A stretch of 64,000 bases of DNA from Hydrogenophilales bacterium CG_4_10_14_3_um_filter_63_21 (lineage in GTDB: Bacteria; Pseudomonadota; Gammaproteobacteria; Burkholderiales; Thiobacillaceae): positions 1 to 64,000 of the forward strand of contig PFJX01000081.1 of the NCBI GenBank assembly GCA_002784045.1, given 5' to 3'. Shown in pieces: positions 40,475 through 48,858 of this stretch. Each line of letters opens with the position of its first letter. Within the stretch, counting starts at the first letter, position 1. The notes below the pieces were generated by a model. That model did not search any database and was not told the origin of the DNA. It saw nothing but the letters and a program-made list of their open reading frames with translations. The position numbers were made by a program, and so were the translations under genes.

Positions 40475-41910
40475 TGGCCGCCAACTTCCTGCATGGCGTT
40501 GAGACCATCGTAATCAAGGATGGCCCGCGCCCCGTCAAGCTGGTCAAGTCGGCAGTGACCGGCCTGATCGGCACCGCACCTACCGGCCCGGTGAATGTGC
40601 CGACGTTGGTCGCCGCCGACAAGGATGCCGCCCAGTTCGGCAGCGACCTGCCGGGTTTCACCATCGCCTCGGCGCTGGATGCCAACTTCGACCAGGGCCG
40701 CCCCACCTCCGGCGTGGTGATCGTGGTCAACGTGCTCAACCCCGCCATCCACAAGAGCAGCGTGGCCAATGAGTCGCTGACCTTCGGCGTGAATGATCGC
40801 GTCAAGCTCGCCTACCCGGCAGTGGCCAACCTGGTGCTCAAGAGCAACGATGGTGCGACCGCCTACGCGGCAGGCACCGATTACACCCTGGATGCCGTGA
40901 CCGGCACCCTGGTGCGCGTGGCTGGCGGCGGGATCGCCGTGGGGGCCACGGTCAAGGCTGTCAGCTACGACTATGCCGACCCGACCAAGGTGACTGCTGC
41001 CGACATCATCGGCGCGGTGGATGCCGCCGGTAAGCGCACTGGCATGCAGGCGCTGCTGGACAGCTTCACCCTGATGGGCTTCTTCCCCAAGCGCCTGATC
41101 GCGCCGGTGTACTGCACCCTGAACAGCGTCTCCACCGAACTGATTGCGATGGCCAACCGGCTGCGCGGTCGCGCCTATATCGATGCGCCCATCGGCATCA
41201 CCCCGGCCCAGGCGATTGCCGGTCGCGGCCCGGAGGGAACCATCAACTTCAACACCTCCAGTGGCCGGGCGCGGCTGTTCTACCCCCACGTCAAGGTCTA
41301 TGACGCCACGGCCAATACCGACCGCATGGAACCGCTCTCCCAGCGTGCGGCGGGCCTGGGCAACGCCATCGACATCGAGAAGGGCTATTGGTGGAGTATG
41401 TCCAACCAGGAGATCGTGGGCATCACCGGGATCGAGCGCACCATCAGCGCCATGATCAACGATCCCAACTGCGAGGCGAACCTGCTCAACGAGGTGGGCA
41501 TCACCACGGTGTTCAACTCCTTCGGTACCGGCCTGCGCCTGTGGGGCAACCGCACGGCGGCCTGGCCGACCGATACGCACCCCTCGAACTTCGAGAACGT
41601 GCTGGCGGTGGGCGACATCATCGACGAATCCATCGAGTACTTCTGCCTTCAGTTCATCGACCAGCCGATCACCAATGCCTGGATCGACTCGGTGTCCGAG
41701 AGCGTCAATGCCTTCCTGCGCAAGCTGGTGGCCGATGGCGCGATCCTGGACGGTCGCTGCTGGTACGACCCGGCGGACAACGAAGCCACCGAACTGGCGG
41801 CAGGCCATGTCACCTTCCGGCGCGACTACATGCCGCCCACCCCAGCCGAGCGCATCACCCACAAGACGCGGGTGAACATCGACTACCTCAAAAACCTCGG
41901 CAAGAAATAA
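40474..41910 (+). CDS. Tail sheath protein (P2 FI / Mu gpL-like)
   Basis: A 478-residue contractile sheath subunit. Seen blocks: MAANFLHGVETIVIKDGPRP, SAVTGLIGTAPTGPVNVPTL, GFFPKRLIAPVYCTLNSVST, RAYIDAPIGITPAQAIAGRG, SGRARLFYPHVKVYDATANT and RTAAWPTDTHPSNFENVLAV. A sheath implies a myovirus. It precedes the tube gene. Confidence 0.94.
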   Translation: MAANFLHGVETIVIKDGPRPVKLVKSAVTGLIGTAPTGPVNVPTLVAADKDAAQFGSDLPGFTIASALDANFDQGRPTSGVVIVVNVLNPAIHKSSVANESLTFGVNDRVKLAYPAVANLVLKSNDGATAYAAGTDYTLDAVTGTLVRVAGGGIAVGATVKAVSYDYADPTKVTAADIIGAVDAAGKRTGMQALLDSFTLMGFFPKRLIAPVYCTLNSVSTELIAMANRLRGRAYIDAPIGITPAQAIAGRGPEGTINFNTSSGRARLFYPHVKVYDATANTDRMEPLSQRAAGLGNAIDIEKGYWWSMSNQEIVGITGIERTISAMINDPNCEANLLNEVGITTVFNSFGTGLRLWGNRTAAWPTDTHPSNFENVLAVGDIIDESIEYFCLQFIDQPITNAWIDSVSESVNAFLRKLVADGAILDGRCWYDPADNEATELAAGHVTFRRDYMPPTPAERITHKTRVNIDYLKNLGKK

Positions 41911-41919
41911 GGAGGCCCC

Positions 41920-42435
41920 ATGAGCGTCAGCATCAATCGCATCACCAACGCCAACGTCTACCTAGACGGCGGCACCCTGCTAGGCAAGGCCGAGGAAATC
42001 AAGCTGCCCGATGTCACCGCCAAGATGTCCGAGCACAAGGCCCTGGGCATGGTCGGCACCATCGAACTGCCCTCCGGCTTCGACAAGATGGAAGGCGAGA
42101 TCAAGTGGTCATCCTTCTACAAGGACGTGATGACCAAGGTGGCCAACCCCTTCAAGTTCGTGTCGCTCCAGGTGCGTTGCAGCGTGGAGACCTACACCAG
42201 CCAGGGGCGTACCGAGCAGAAGTCGCTGGTCACCTTCCTGACTGTCGCCTTCAAGAAGAACCCAGGCGGCACCTTCAAGCAGCACGACAACGCGGAATTC
42301 CCGACCGGCTTCGCCTGCTACTACATCAAGCAGGTGCTGGACGGCCAGGACATCCTGGAATTCGACCCCATGTCGAACATCTACAAGGTGGCGGGCGAGG
42401 ATCAACTCGCCAACTATCGCGCCAACATCGAGTAA
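41920..42435 (+). CDS. Tail tube protein (P2 FII / Mu gpM-like)
   Basis: A 171-residue tube subunit: MSVSINRITNANVYLDGGTL, AEEIKLPDVTAKMSEHKALG, GTIELPSGFDKMEGEIKWSS, KNPGGTFKQHDNAEFPTG. This is the P2 FII family. GGAGG precedes the ATG. It forms the inner tube inside the sheath. Confidence 0.93.
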   Translation: MSVSINRITNANVYLDGGTLLGKAEEIKLPDVTAKMSEHKALGMVGTIELPSGFDKMEGEIKWSSFYKDVMTKVANPFKFVSLQVRCSVETYTSQGRTEQKSLVTFLTVAFKKNPGGTFKQHDNAEFPTGFACYYIKQVLDGQDILEFDPMSNIYKVAGEDQLANYRANIE

Positions 42436-42449
42436 GAAAGGACTGACAC

Positions 42450-42737
42450 ATGGCTGAAACTGCAACCCAGAAACCGGGCGTACTCAAGGAAGTCAAGCTC
42501 CCCAGTGGTGCCCAGGCGATCTTCTACCGCCGCAAGGGTGTTGCCCTCATCAATGCCCAGCGCAAGGCCGGTGGCGACTCCTCCCGCGTGGCCTTTGCCC
42601 TGCTGTCGGAAATCGTCGAGGTCGACGGCAAGCCCTGCCTGATGGAAGACTTCGACGAAATGGATCTGTTCGACGTGATGCGCCTCTCCGAGGAGCTGGG
42701 TGAATTGGGAAAGTCTGGCCAGACGCCCAAGCCCTGA
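42450..42737 (+). CDS. Tail assembly chaperone, short form (P2 gpE / Mu gp41-like)
   Basis: A 95-residue chaperone for the tape measure: KLPSGAQAIFYRRKGVALIN, FALLSEIVEVDGKPCLMEDF and FDVMRLSEELGELG. It ends in the zero frame at 42737. The slip site GGGAAAG (42707-42713) lies seven codons before the stop, so part of the ribosomes make the longer form. Confidence 0.88.
   Translation: MAETATQKPGVLKEVKLPSGAQAIFYRRKGVALINAQRKAGGDSSRVAFALLSEIVEVDGKPCLMEDFDEMDLFDVMRLSEELGELGKSGQTPKP
42707..42713 (+). other. Programmed -1 frameshift site G-GGA-AAG
   Basis: The heptamer is in register with the zero frame (GGA 42708-42710, AAG 42711-42713) as X-XXY-YYZ. GGGAAAG is the slip site of lambda G/GT. A -1 shift opens a 54-codon extension. 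Confidence 0.85.
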
Positions 42738-42877
42738 TCCAGATGGCCGAGACCGTGCATACCGGTCTCGACCGCCTGGCTGAGATGGACTTGGCTGACC
42801 TGGCCTACTGGTGCCTGGAGACCAGGCGATACCTGGAGGCAAAGGCCGAGGCCATGCAAGCCCAGATGCAAAGATGA
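42713..42877 (+). CDS. Tail assembly chaperone, frameshift extension (E' / gp41')
   Basis: After a -1 slip the frame reads VWPDAQALIQMAETVHTGLD, RLAEMDLADLAYWCLETRRY and ends at TGA 42875-42877, adding 54 residues for a 142-residue product. The helical DLADLAYWCLE block is typical of these extensions. It bridges the short chaperone and the tape measure in known phages. Confidence 0.85.
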   Translation, partial: VWPDAQALIQMAETVHTGLDRLAEMDLADLAYWCLETRRYLEAKAEAMQAQMQR

Positions 42878-42928
42878 AGATGCCCGCCCAGGGTGACAAC
42901 TGAGGCGGGCATTTTACGTTCACCACCG

Positions 42929-42955
42929 ACCGCCGCTCAGGCGGTTTTCTTGTTT
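42929..42955 (+). terminator. Intrinsic terminator after the head/tube operon
   Basis: ACCGCC - GCTCA - GGCGGT, followed by TTTCTTGTTTT. It ends the P2 transcript. The T tract runs into promoter element P3. Confidence 0.8.
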
Positions 42956-42997
42956 TAAAGCGGATTAAAAGACGGTCTCGACCGACATGAGGAAACT
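42953..42997 (+). promoter_or_regulatory. Late promoter P3 (tail operon)
   Basis: TTTAAA-GCGG-ATTAAA-AGAC, then GAAACT (42992-42997) at the common 28-base spacing; the -10 match is weak but keeps A and T at the two key positions. The start would be about 43004, leaving a ~266-base leader before the tape measure gene. Confidence 0.6.
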
Positions 42998-43253
42998 ACC
43001 GCCATTGATGCCAAGCGGTAGGTCTCGGATGACGGCGGCGGACTGGCGAAAGGCGGTTCTTCAAGCAGCGCCAGCCCAACACAGCCATCGGTCGGACTAG
43101 GGCGGCGGCGAGCAGGACAGCAGCGGCCAGGGCCACACCGATGATGGCGGCGCTGAACGTCAGCCCGAAGGCCACCGCGAGCACAACGGCAACTCCACCC
43201 ACCAAGGATGGAGCCAGCCAGTACGCGAAGCCAAGTTTCAGCAAGTTGTCCAT
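42996..43253 (-). CDS. Possible small membrane protein, antisense in the tail-operon leader
   Basis: An 85-residue leftward frame with two strong membrane helices (SLVGGVAVVLAVAFGLTF and AAIIGVALAAAVLLAAALV) and a basic C-terminus. It fills the gap between P3 and the tape measure gene. No ribosome site precedes the ATG, and it runs against all neighbours, so it may be chance. If real it could act in exclusion or lysis timing. Confidence 0.4.
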   Translation of the reverse strand: MDNLLKLGFAYWLAPSLVGGVAVVLAVAFGLTFSAAIIGVALAAAVLLAAALVRPMAVLGWRCLKNRLSPVRRRHPRPTAWHQWR

Positions 43254-43269
43254 GTCAGGAGTTTAGATC

Positions 43270-46032
43270 GTGTCCACCAGTCTGATGACCATCGGTCTGA
43301 TGCTCAAAGCCTACGACCAGATGTCGGCGGTGGTGTCATCAGCATCGAGCAAGTCTATTGCCAGTTTGGGCCAGGTACAGGAGAAGTTCAAGAACCTCTC
43401 CGACCAGGCGGAACAGTTTGGCCGCGCCACCCTGGCCAGCGGCATGATTGCGGCGGGTTCTGTCGCCAAGCCCCTGCAAGCCTTCGCTCAGTTGGAAGAC
43501 GCCACCACCAGCCTGAAGGTGGCGATGATGAACAACTTGGGGCAGGTTCCGCACCAGTTCGAGGCCATCAACAAGCAGGCCATCCAATTGGGGAACATCT
43601 TGCCTGGTACCACGGCTGACTTTATCGGCGCAGCCCGCGCCCTAAAGGAACAGGGTACGGAGTTGGACACTATCGTCAACGGCGGCCTCAAGTCTGCGTC
43701 CTATCTCTCGGTGCTGCTCAAGATGCCCGCCCAGGAGGCCGCCGAAATGGTGGCCAAGCTGCGCGAGTCTTACGGCCTGGCCGACAACGAGTTGGAGAAG
43801 ATGGCCGACCTCACCCAGCGGGCGCGGTTTGCCTTCGGCATGACGCCGCAGGACATCAAGATCGCCTCCAGCTACTCCGGGGCCACCCAGAACATCCTCG
43901 GCCTGACTGGACTGGAAAACGCCAAGAAACTGTTGGCCATGCAGGGCCTAGGGGCCGGGGTGTCGCTGGAGGGGTCGAGCTGGGGCACGAACTTCTCCAT
44001 GCTGTTGAGCCGCACGGCGGAATCGAAAGACCGGCTGGCCAAGAACAGCAAGGAAATGCGGGCTATCAACGAGGAGATGAAGGCATACGGGATCAACCTT
44101 CAATTCTTCGACGACAAAGGGAAGTTCATGGGCCTGGACAACCTGGTCAAGCAGTTAGAGAAGACCAAGGTTATGCAGGATGTAGATCAGATCAACATGT
44201 TCAAGAAGCTGTTCGGGGTGGAAGCTGGCCGCCCTGCACAAATAATCGCTCAAAAGGGATTCACGGGTTATCAGGAAGCAATCCAGAAAATGGAGCGGCA
44301 GGCCAGCCTTCAACAACGCATCGAGTTGTCGCTCACCACCATCAAGAACAAGTGGGAGGCGCTGACCGGCACGCTCACCAATGCACTGGCAGCGGTCGGC
44401 GAGCCGATTGCCAACTTCATCGCCCCGGCCATCGTGGCGCTGAATGAATTCGTCGGCGGGCCCATGATGGACTTCATCGGGCGGAATCAGACACTGGTCG
44501 GCGTGATCGGAACCTCTGTCCTGGTCATCGGTCTGCTGGCGATTGCGCTAGGCACATTGGGCCTGGTGGCAGGCACGGCGGGAAAATTCATCGTGGGCGG
44601 CATGGGGGCCATCCAGGGCATGGCAGCCGCGTCACGTTTCGCCATTGGATGGCTGGCTACGCACCGCCTGGAGATTCTGCGGCTGATGGGGGTGCAACGC
44701 GCCCAGATTGCCATCCAGAACCTGCAAAACGCGGTCGTCTACCGGGGAGGGGTCTGGCAGGCGATCCAGTACGCGCTGCTGACCACCCGTTACCGGATGC
44801 TGGCGATGGTGGCCGCCACCCGCGCCTGGATCGTGGCCATGTCCGGCCAACTCGTGGCGGGCATCGGCGCTGCCGTGACGGCGATGCGAGCATGGGCAGT
44901 TGCCTCGCTGGCTTGGATACGCACCAACCTGCTGACCGTGGCCGGGCTGCGGGGCTTGGCAGCATCGTTTGCCGGTTCCCTGGTGACAGGCATCAAGGCG
45001 GCCATCATGGCTGTCAGGGCGTTCTCGGTGGCGCTGCTGGCCAATCCCATCGGTCTCATCGTGGCCGTGGTGGCTGGTGCTGCTTTCCTCATTTACAAAT
45101 ACTGGAAACCGATTGCAGCCTTCTTCTCTGGCCTGTGGGCGGGCCTCAAGGCGGGACTGGCTCCACTGGCCCCCGCTTTCCGCCAGTTCGCCGCCCTGGC
45201 CACGACGGCGCTGTCGCCGATCACGACACCCTTGCGTGCCCTCTGGAATTGGCTGTCGCGCATCTTCGGGCAGGTTGAGGATACCGGCGGTGCGGCCCGC
45301 AACCTGGGCGTGGCCGTGGGTCAAGGCGTGGCGCGTGCCATCCTCTGGGTGGGCCGCTTGGTCAAGTCGGTTTTCGAGCTGCCAGGCAAGTTCTTTGATG
45401 CAGGCGCAGCCATCGTGCAAGGGCTATGGCGTGGCATCGAGTCGCTGGCCAGCAAGCCTATCGAGGCCATCAAGAAGATTGGCACCGACGTGGCCGGGGC
45501 GTTCAAGAGCCTGCTTGGCATCCGTTCACCGTCCCGTGTCTTCATGGGCTTCGGCGCGAACATCGGCGAAGGTGTGGAAGTGGGCATGGGGCGGACGGTG
45601 GACAAGGTGCGCCAGGCCGCCGGAGCTTTGGCGCTGGCCGGTGTGGCTGGTTTCGGCCAGCCTGCGCTGGCAACGCCTGCTCCGTACAAGGCCACGGTGT
45701 CAGCCGTCGCTCCGGCGGTGGCGGCAGGCCGTGTGCCCGATGTGCCCTCGCTGGCATCCCCCGTGGTGCCCGTGGTTCCGATGCCAGCAGTGGCTGCGGG
45801 TGGCGTGCGGGGCAGTGTCAGTGCCGTTGGGCCGGTACGCATGCCTGCCCAGGCGGCCGGGCAAGGTGCGGCGTTTGGTGGCGCGGTCACGGTGCATTTC
45901 AGTCCGACCATCCAGGTCAATGGCGGTGGCGATGTGGGTGGCCAGGTGAAGACCGCCCTGGCAGACGGCTACCGTGAATTCGAGGCATTCATGCGCCGGT
46001 TCATGGCCGAGCAACAGCGGAGGAGCTTCTGA
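43270..46032 (+). CDS. Tail tape measure protein
   Basis: A 920-residue tape measure (P2 gpT / Mu gp42 type), which sets tail length. It starts at GTG with AGGAG nine bases upstream. N-terminal helical part: LMTIGLMLKAYDQMSAVVSS. A TIGR01760-like core follows (ATTSLKVAMMNNLG, GLADNELEKMADLTQRARFA). Hydrophobic segments are at about 400-450 and 585-610 (LLANPIGLIVAVVAGAAFLI). The C-terminal region is Ala/Val/Pro-rich. At roughly 0.15 nm per residue the tail would be about 130-140 nm. Confidence 0.93.
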   Translation: MSTSLMTIGLMLKAYDQMSAVVSSASSKSIASLGQVQEKFKNLSDQAEQFGRATLASGMIAAGSVAKPLQAFAQLEDATTSLKVAMMNNLGQVPHQFEAINKQAIQLGNILPGTTADFIGAARALKEQGTELDTIVNGGLKSASYLSVLLKMPAQEAAEMVAKLRESYGLADNELEKMADLTQRARFAFGMTPQDIKIASSYSGATQNILGLTGLENAKKLLAMQGLGAGVSLEGSSWGTNFSMLLSRTAESKDRLAKNSKEMRAINEEMKAYGINLQFFDDKGKFMGLDNLVKQLEKTKVMQDVDQINMFKKLFGVEAGRPAQIIAQKGFTGYQEAIQKMERQASLQQRIELSLTTIKNKWEALTGTLTNALAAVGEPIANFIAPAIVALNEFVGGPMMDFIGRNQTLVGVIGTSVLVIGLLAIALGTLGLVAGTAGKFIVGGMGAIQGMAAASRFAIGWLATHRLEILRLMGVQRAQIAIQNLQNAVVYRGGVWQAIQYALLTTRYRMLAMVAATRAWIVAMSGQLVAGIGAAVTAMRAWAVASLAWIRTNLLTVAGLRGLAASFAGSLVTGIKAAIMAVRAFSVALLANPIGLIVAVVAGAAFLIYKYWKPIAAFFSGLWAGLKAGLAPLAPAFRQFAALATTALSPITTPLRALWNWLSRIFGQVEDTGGAARNLGVAVGQGVARAILWVGRLVKSVFELPGKFFDAGAAIVQGLWRGIESLASKPIEAIKKIGTDVAGAFKSLLGIRSPSRVFMGFGANIGEGVEVGMGRTVDKVRQAAGALALAGVAGFGQPALATPAPYKATVSAVAPAVAAGRVPDVPSLASPVVPVVPMPAVAAGGVRGSVSAVGPVRMPAQAAGQGAAFGGAVTVHFSPTIQVNGGGDVGGQVKTALADGYREFEAFMRRFMAEQQRRSF

Positions 46033-46949
46033 TGCAATTCGCACTCCTGGGCGATGTCCAGTTCGAGCTGATCACCTATTTCGACGGCCTGGAGGGGCGC
46101 TTTGCCTCGGACTATGCCGAGCACGCCCTGATCGAAGGCAAGCCCCGCTTGCAGTGGATCGGCGAGCGCCTGGACGAATGGACGCTCAAGCTCAAGTTCC
46201 ACCAGCTTTTCTGCGACCCGGAACTGGAGCTGGCCCGGCTGCGGGATGCGATGGCAACCCACGATCCTCTGCCCTTCGTGCTGGCCACGGGCGAGTACAA
46301 GGGGGAATTCGTCATTGCCGAGATTTCGGCGGTGTCCGAGCAGACGGATCGCCAGGGCGGCCTGGTCGAGGTGGCGGCCACCCTCAATCTGAAGGAATGC
46401 CCCGACCCGGAGGGCGAGCGCAGCGCCGAGTCCCGGTCTTCGGCAGTGGCGTTGTGGCGTGCTGATCGCCCCTTGCCCCCCGCCGTCAAAACGGGGCTGC
46501 TGGATCAGGCCAAGCCGAACATGGCCAGCACCTGGCTGAAGGATGCGATGGTGGCCGGGCGCGATGTGGTGGGGGCTTTCCGCGCAGCCAGCGATATCGT
46601 CTCGCTGGGTCGGCAGTTGGCTTCCAATCCTTTTATGGCCGTGGAGCGGTTGGCCTATGGCGTGCCCAGCTTTGACGGCCTGGCCAGGGCGGCGGATCGC
46701 TTTGGCGTCAGCCTTCAGCCGCTGACCAGCACGCTGGCGGAAGCCAGGCCACTCATGACGGTGGCCAGTCGGGTGGCGGGTGAAGCCCGCAGCGCATCCG
46801 GCGCATTGGGCGGGCTGACCACGGGCAACCTGGTGGGCCGTCTCGATGCCCTGGGCGGCAACCTCTCCAACATGGGGCGGCACCTGGATGTTGCCGCGCC
46901 GCAGCTTGCCCGGCTCTCTGCCCGTGTGGCGGTTCGGGAGGTGGTATGA
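46032..46949 (+). CDS. Tail protein U-like (P2 gpU family) with C-terminal extension
   Basis: A 305-residue protein. Residues 1-130 match P2 gpU: MQFALLGDVQFELITYFDGL, IEGKPRLQWIGERLDEWTLK, HQLFCDPELELARLRDAMAT, PFVLATGEYKGEFVIAEISA. P2 gpU itself is about this size without the rest; here a helical, Ala-rich extension of ~160 residues follows. gpU caps or completes the tail tube. It overlaps the tape measure stop by one base. Confidence 0.87.
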   Translation: MQFALLGDVQFELITYFDGLEGRFASDYAEHALIEGKPRLQWIGERLDEWTLKLKFHQLFCDPELELARLRDAMATHDPLPFVLATGEYKGEFVIAEISAVSEQTDRQGGLVEVAATLNLKECPDPEGERSAESRSSAVALWRADRPLPPAVKTGLLDQAKPNMASTWLKDAMVAGRDVVGAFRAASDIVSLGRQLASNPFMAVERLAYGVPSFDGLARAADRFGVSLQPLTSTLAEARPLMTVASRVAGEARSASGALGGLTTGNLVGRLDALGGNLSNMGRHLDVAAPQLARLSARVAVREVV

Positions 46950-47161
46950 ACCATATCCGCCACATCACCACGGAAGGGGAACGCTGGGACTTGCTGGCGT
47001 GGCGCTACTACGGCGATGCCACGGCCTACGAGCGGATCATCACGGCCAATCCTGCCGTGCCATTCGTTGAGACCTTGCCGGGCGGGATTGAGTTGGCCAT
47101 ACCCGTGATTGAGGTGAGCGCCACGATTTCACCAGAGGAGCTGCCGCCGTGGAAAGTGTGA
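46946..47161 (+). CDS. Tail protein X (P2 gpX family)
   Basis: A 71-residue LysM-like protein: HITTEGERWDLLAWRYYGDA, TAYERIITANPAVPF, GGIELAIPVIE. This is the P2 gpX family, which helps attach the tail. ATGA overlap with the upstream gene. Confidence 0.92.
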   Translation: MNHIRHITTEGERWDLLAWRYYGDATAYERIITANPAVPFVETLPGGIELAIPVIEVSATISPEELPPWKV

Positions 47162-48177
47162 CCCCCAAGACCCGTAAGCCGGTGCCGCACCCGGTGTTCA
47201 AAGTGCAGATGAACAACAAGGACGTGACCGCCGTGCTGACCCCTCATTTGCTGTCCGTCAGCTACGTGGATTTTCTCGAAGGCGAGGCAGACACCCTGGA
47301 TGTTCGAGTGGAGGATGTCGATGGGCGTTTCCGTGGCAAGTGGTACCCAGCCAAGGGCCAAACGCTGGAGTTGGAGTTCGGCTACGAGGGGGAAACCTTG
47401 CAAAAGGCCGGGCTGTTCGAGATCGACGAAATAGAAGGCGAAGGCCCGCCCGATGTGGTGGTGATCCGTGCCATCGCCGCCGGGGTCAAAAGCCCTCAGC
47501 GCACCCACCAGGGCAAGGCTTACGACAACACCACGCTGGCCGCCATCGCTCAACAGGTGGCCCGCCGCTTGAAGTTGCAGCTCAAGGGCAAGATCGAACC
47601 GATCAAGATCACCCGCGTCACGCAAATCCACGAGAACGATCTGACCTTCATGCGCCGCCTGGCGGGGGAGTATGGCTACGCCTTCAGCGTCAAGGGCAGC
47701 AAGATGGTGTTCTTCAAGAAGGCCGAGCTGCGCCAGTGCAAGCCGATCCTGGTGCTCAACCGTACCGACCTGACCCGGTATCACATCCGCGACAAGATCA
47801 TGGGCGTGCCGAAGGATGCCCAGGTGGCTTACCACGACCCGAAAACCAAGCGGCTGAAGCATTACAAGGTACGCAACACCGACGTTGCGACCAGCGATGA
47901 CCGGATCAAGCTGAACGTGCGGGCGGAAACCGATGAGCAGGCCAGGGTCAAGGCACAGGCCGCCCTGGACGATGCTAATGCCGACGCCACCCAGCTTGAG
48001 CTGACGGTAATCGGCAACCCCAAGCTGGTGGCCGGGATCAACTTCTCACTGGATGGCATGGGGCGCTTCGGCGGCACCTACCAGGTGGTCAGGAGCCGCC
48101 ACGACATCGAGCGCGGTAGCGGCTACCGTACCGAGATCGAGGCCAAGCGGGTGCAGGAGGGCAAGGCCAATGGCTGA
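47149..48177 (+). CDS. Baseplate hub / late control protein D (P2 gpD family)
   Basis: A 342-residue hub protein (P2 gpD, Mu gp44/P relatives): HPVFKVQMNNKDVTAVLTPH, FLEGEADTLDVRVEDVDGRF, YDNTTLAAIAQQVARRLKLQ, THENDLTF-like block (TQIHENDLTFMRRLAGEYGY). It starts at GTG 47149 with GAGGAG eight bases upstream, overlapping gpX. It forms the tail tip collar above the spike. Confidence 0.93.
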   Translation: MESVTPKTRKPVPHPVFKVQMNNKDVTAVLTPHLLSVSYVDFLEGEADTLDVRVEDVDGRFRGKWYPAKGQTLELEFGYEGETLQKAGLFEIDEIEGEGPPDVVVIRAIAAGVKSPQRTHQGKAYDNTTLAAIAQQVARRLKLQLKGKIEPIKITRVTQIHENDLTFMRRLAGEYGYAFSVKGSKMVFFKKAELRQCKPILVLNRTDLTRYHIRDKIMGVPKDAQVAYHDPKTKRLKHYKVRNTDVATSDDRIKLNVRAETDEQARVKAQAALDDANADATQLELTVIGNPKLVAGINFSLDGMGRFGGTYQVVRSRHDIERGSGYRTEIEAKRVQEGKANG

Positions 48178-48772
48178 GAATACCGGCGGCGTGTCGTTCA
48201 AGGTGGGGGTTATCCATGCCTCGCGCCCTGGCTTTGCACAGGTGACCTTCCCCGATCTGGATGGCCTGGTCAGCGCCTGGCTGCCGGTGGTGATGCGAAA
48301 GTCGCTCAAGGACAAGGAATGCTTCACCCCCGATCTTGGCGAGCATGTGGCCTGTGTGCTCGATGAGAACTTCGAGAATGGGGTGGTGCTGGGCGCGGTG
48401 TATTCGGATGCCGATGCGCCGCCAGTGGCCAGCCACGACAAGCTGCACTTCCGCTTTTTCGACGGCGGCAGTTTTGAGTATGACCGCAGCAGCGGCACGC
48501 TGACCATCGTGACCACCGGGCCGGTAAATGTGACGGCCGCAGGGCCGGTGACGGTGAAAGCGCCCAGTGTGACCATTGACGCGCCGGAGACCACCATTAC
48601 TGGCAACCTGCTGGTGAAGAAGAAACTGACCTACCAGGGAGGGATGGCCGGTAGCGGTGGTGAGGGCGGCGCGTCAGCCGTCATTGATGGCGGCGTGCAG
48701 GTCAATGGCGACGTCAACGCCACGGGCAGCGTCATGGACGGTAGCGGAAACTCGAACCACCACAGCCACTGA
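48170..48772 (+). CDS. Baseplate spike protein V (P2 gpV / Mu gp45-like)
   Basis: A 200-residue spike. OB-fold N-terminus (GGVSFKVGVIHASRPGFAQV, DLDGLVSAWLPVVMRKSLKD, CFTPDLGEHVACVLDENFEN) and a repetitive beta-helix (TIVTTGPVNVTAAGPVTVKA, PSVTIDAPETTITGNLLV) ending GSGNSNHHSH, whose histidines could bind the iron seen at P2 and Mu spike tips. The ATG at 48170 overlaps gpD by eight bases. Confidence 0.93.
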   Translation: MAENTGGVSFKVGVIHASRPGFAQVTFPDLDGLVSAWLPVVMRKSLKDKECFTPDLGEHVACVLDENFENGVVLGAVYSDADAPPVASHDKLHFRFFDGGSFEYDRSSGTLTIVTTGPVNVTAAGPVTVKAPSVTIDAPETTITGNLLVKKKLTYQGGMAGSGGEGGASAVIDGGVQVNGDVNATGSVMDGSGNSNHHSH

Positions 48773-48780
48773 GGCGGCCT

Positions 48781-48804
48781 GATCCGTCCGTTTTGGGGCG
48801 GATC
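48781..48804 (+). terminator. Hairpin between spike gene and promoter P4
   Basis: GATCCGTCC - GTTTTG - GGGCGGATC, a 9-bp stem with one G-T pair. No T run follows on the plus strand, so it is either a weak terminator or an RNA processing/stability signal at the end of the tail operon. Confidence 0.5.
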
Positions 48805-48807
48805 AAA

Positions 48808-48852
48808 CATTAAAGCCCTTTAATATCCGGCAGGCGAGGCGGTGGGCATCCT
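48808..48852 (+). promoter_or_regulatory. Late promoter P4 (baseplate/fibre operon)
   Basis: ATTAAA-GCCC-TTTAAT (48809-48824), then CATCCT (48847-48852) at the same 28-base spacing as in P1-P3. The start would fall on 48859, the A of the gpW ATG, giving a leaderless mRNA. Confidence 0.65.
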
Positions 48853-48858
48853 ACGCCC

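Noticed and set aside
48786..48795. Half of the 26-bp dyad (GTCCGTTTTG) before promoter P4
   Set aside because: The left half is missing, and the bases are explained by the hairpin at 48781-48804.
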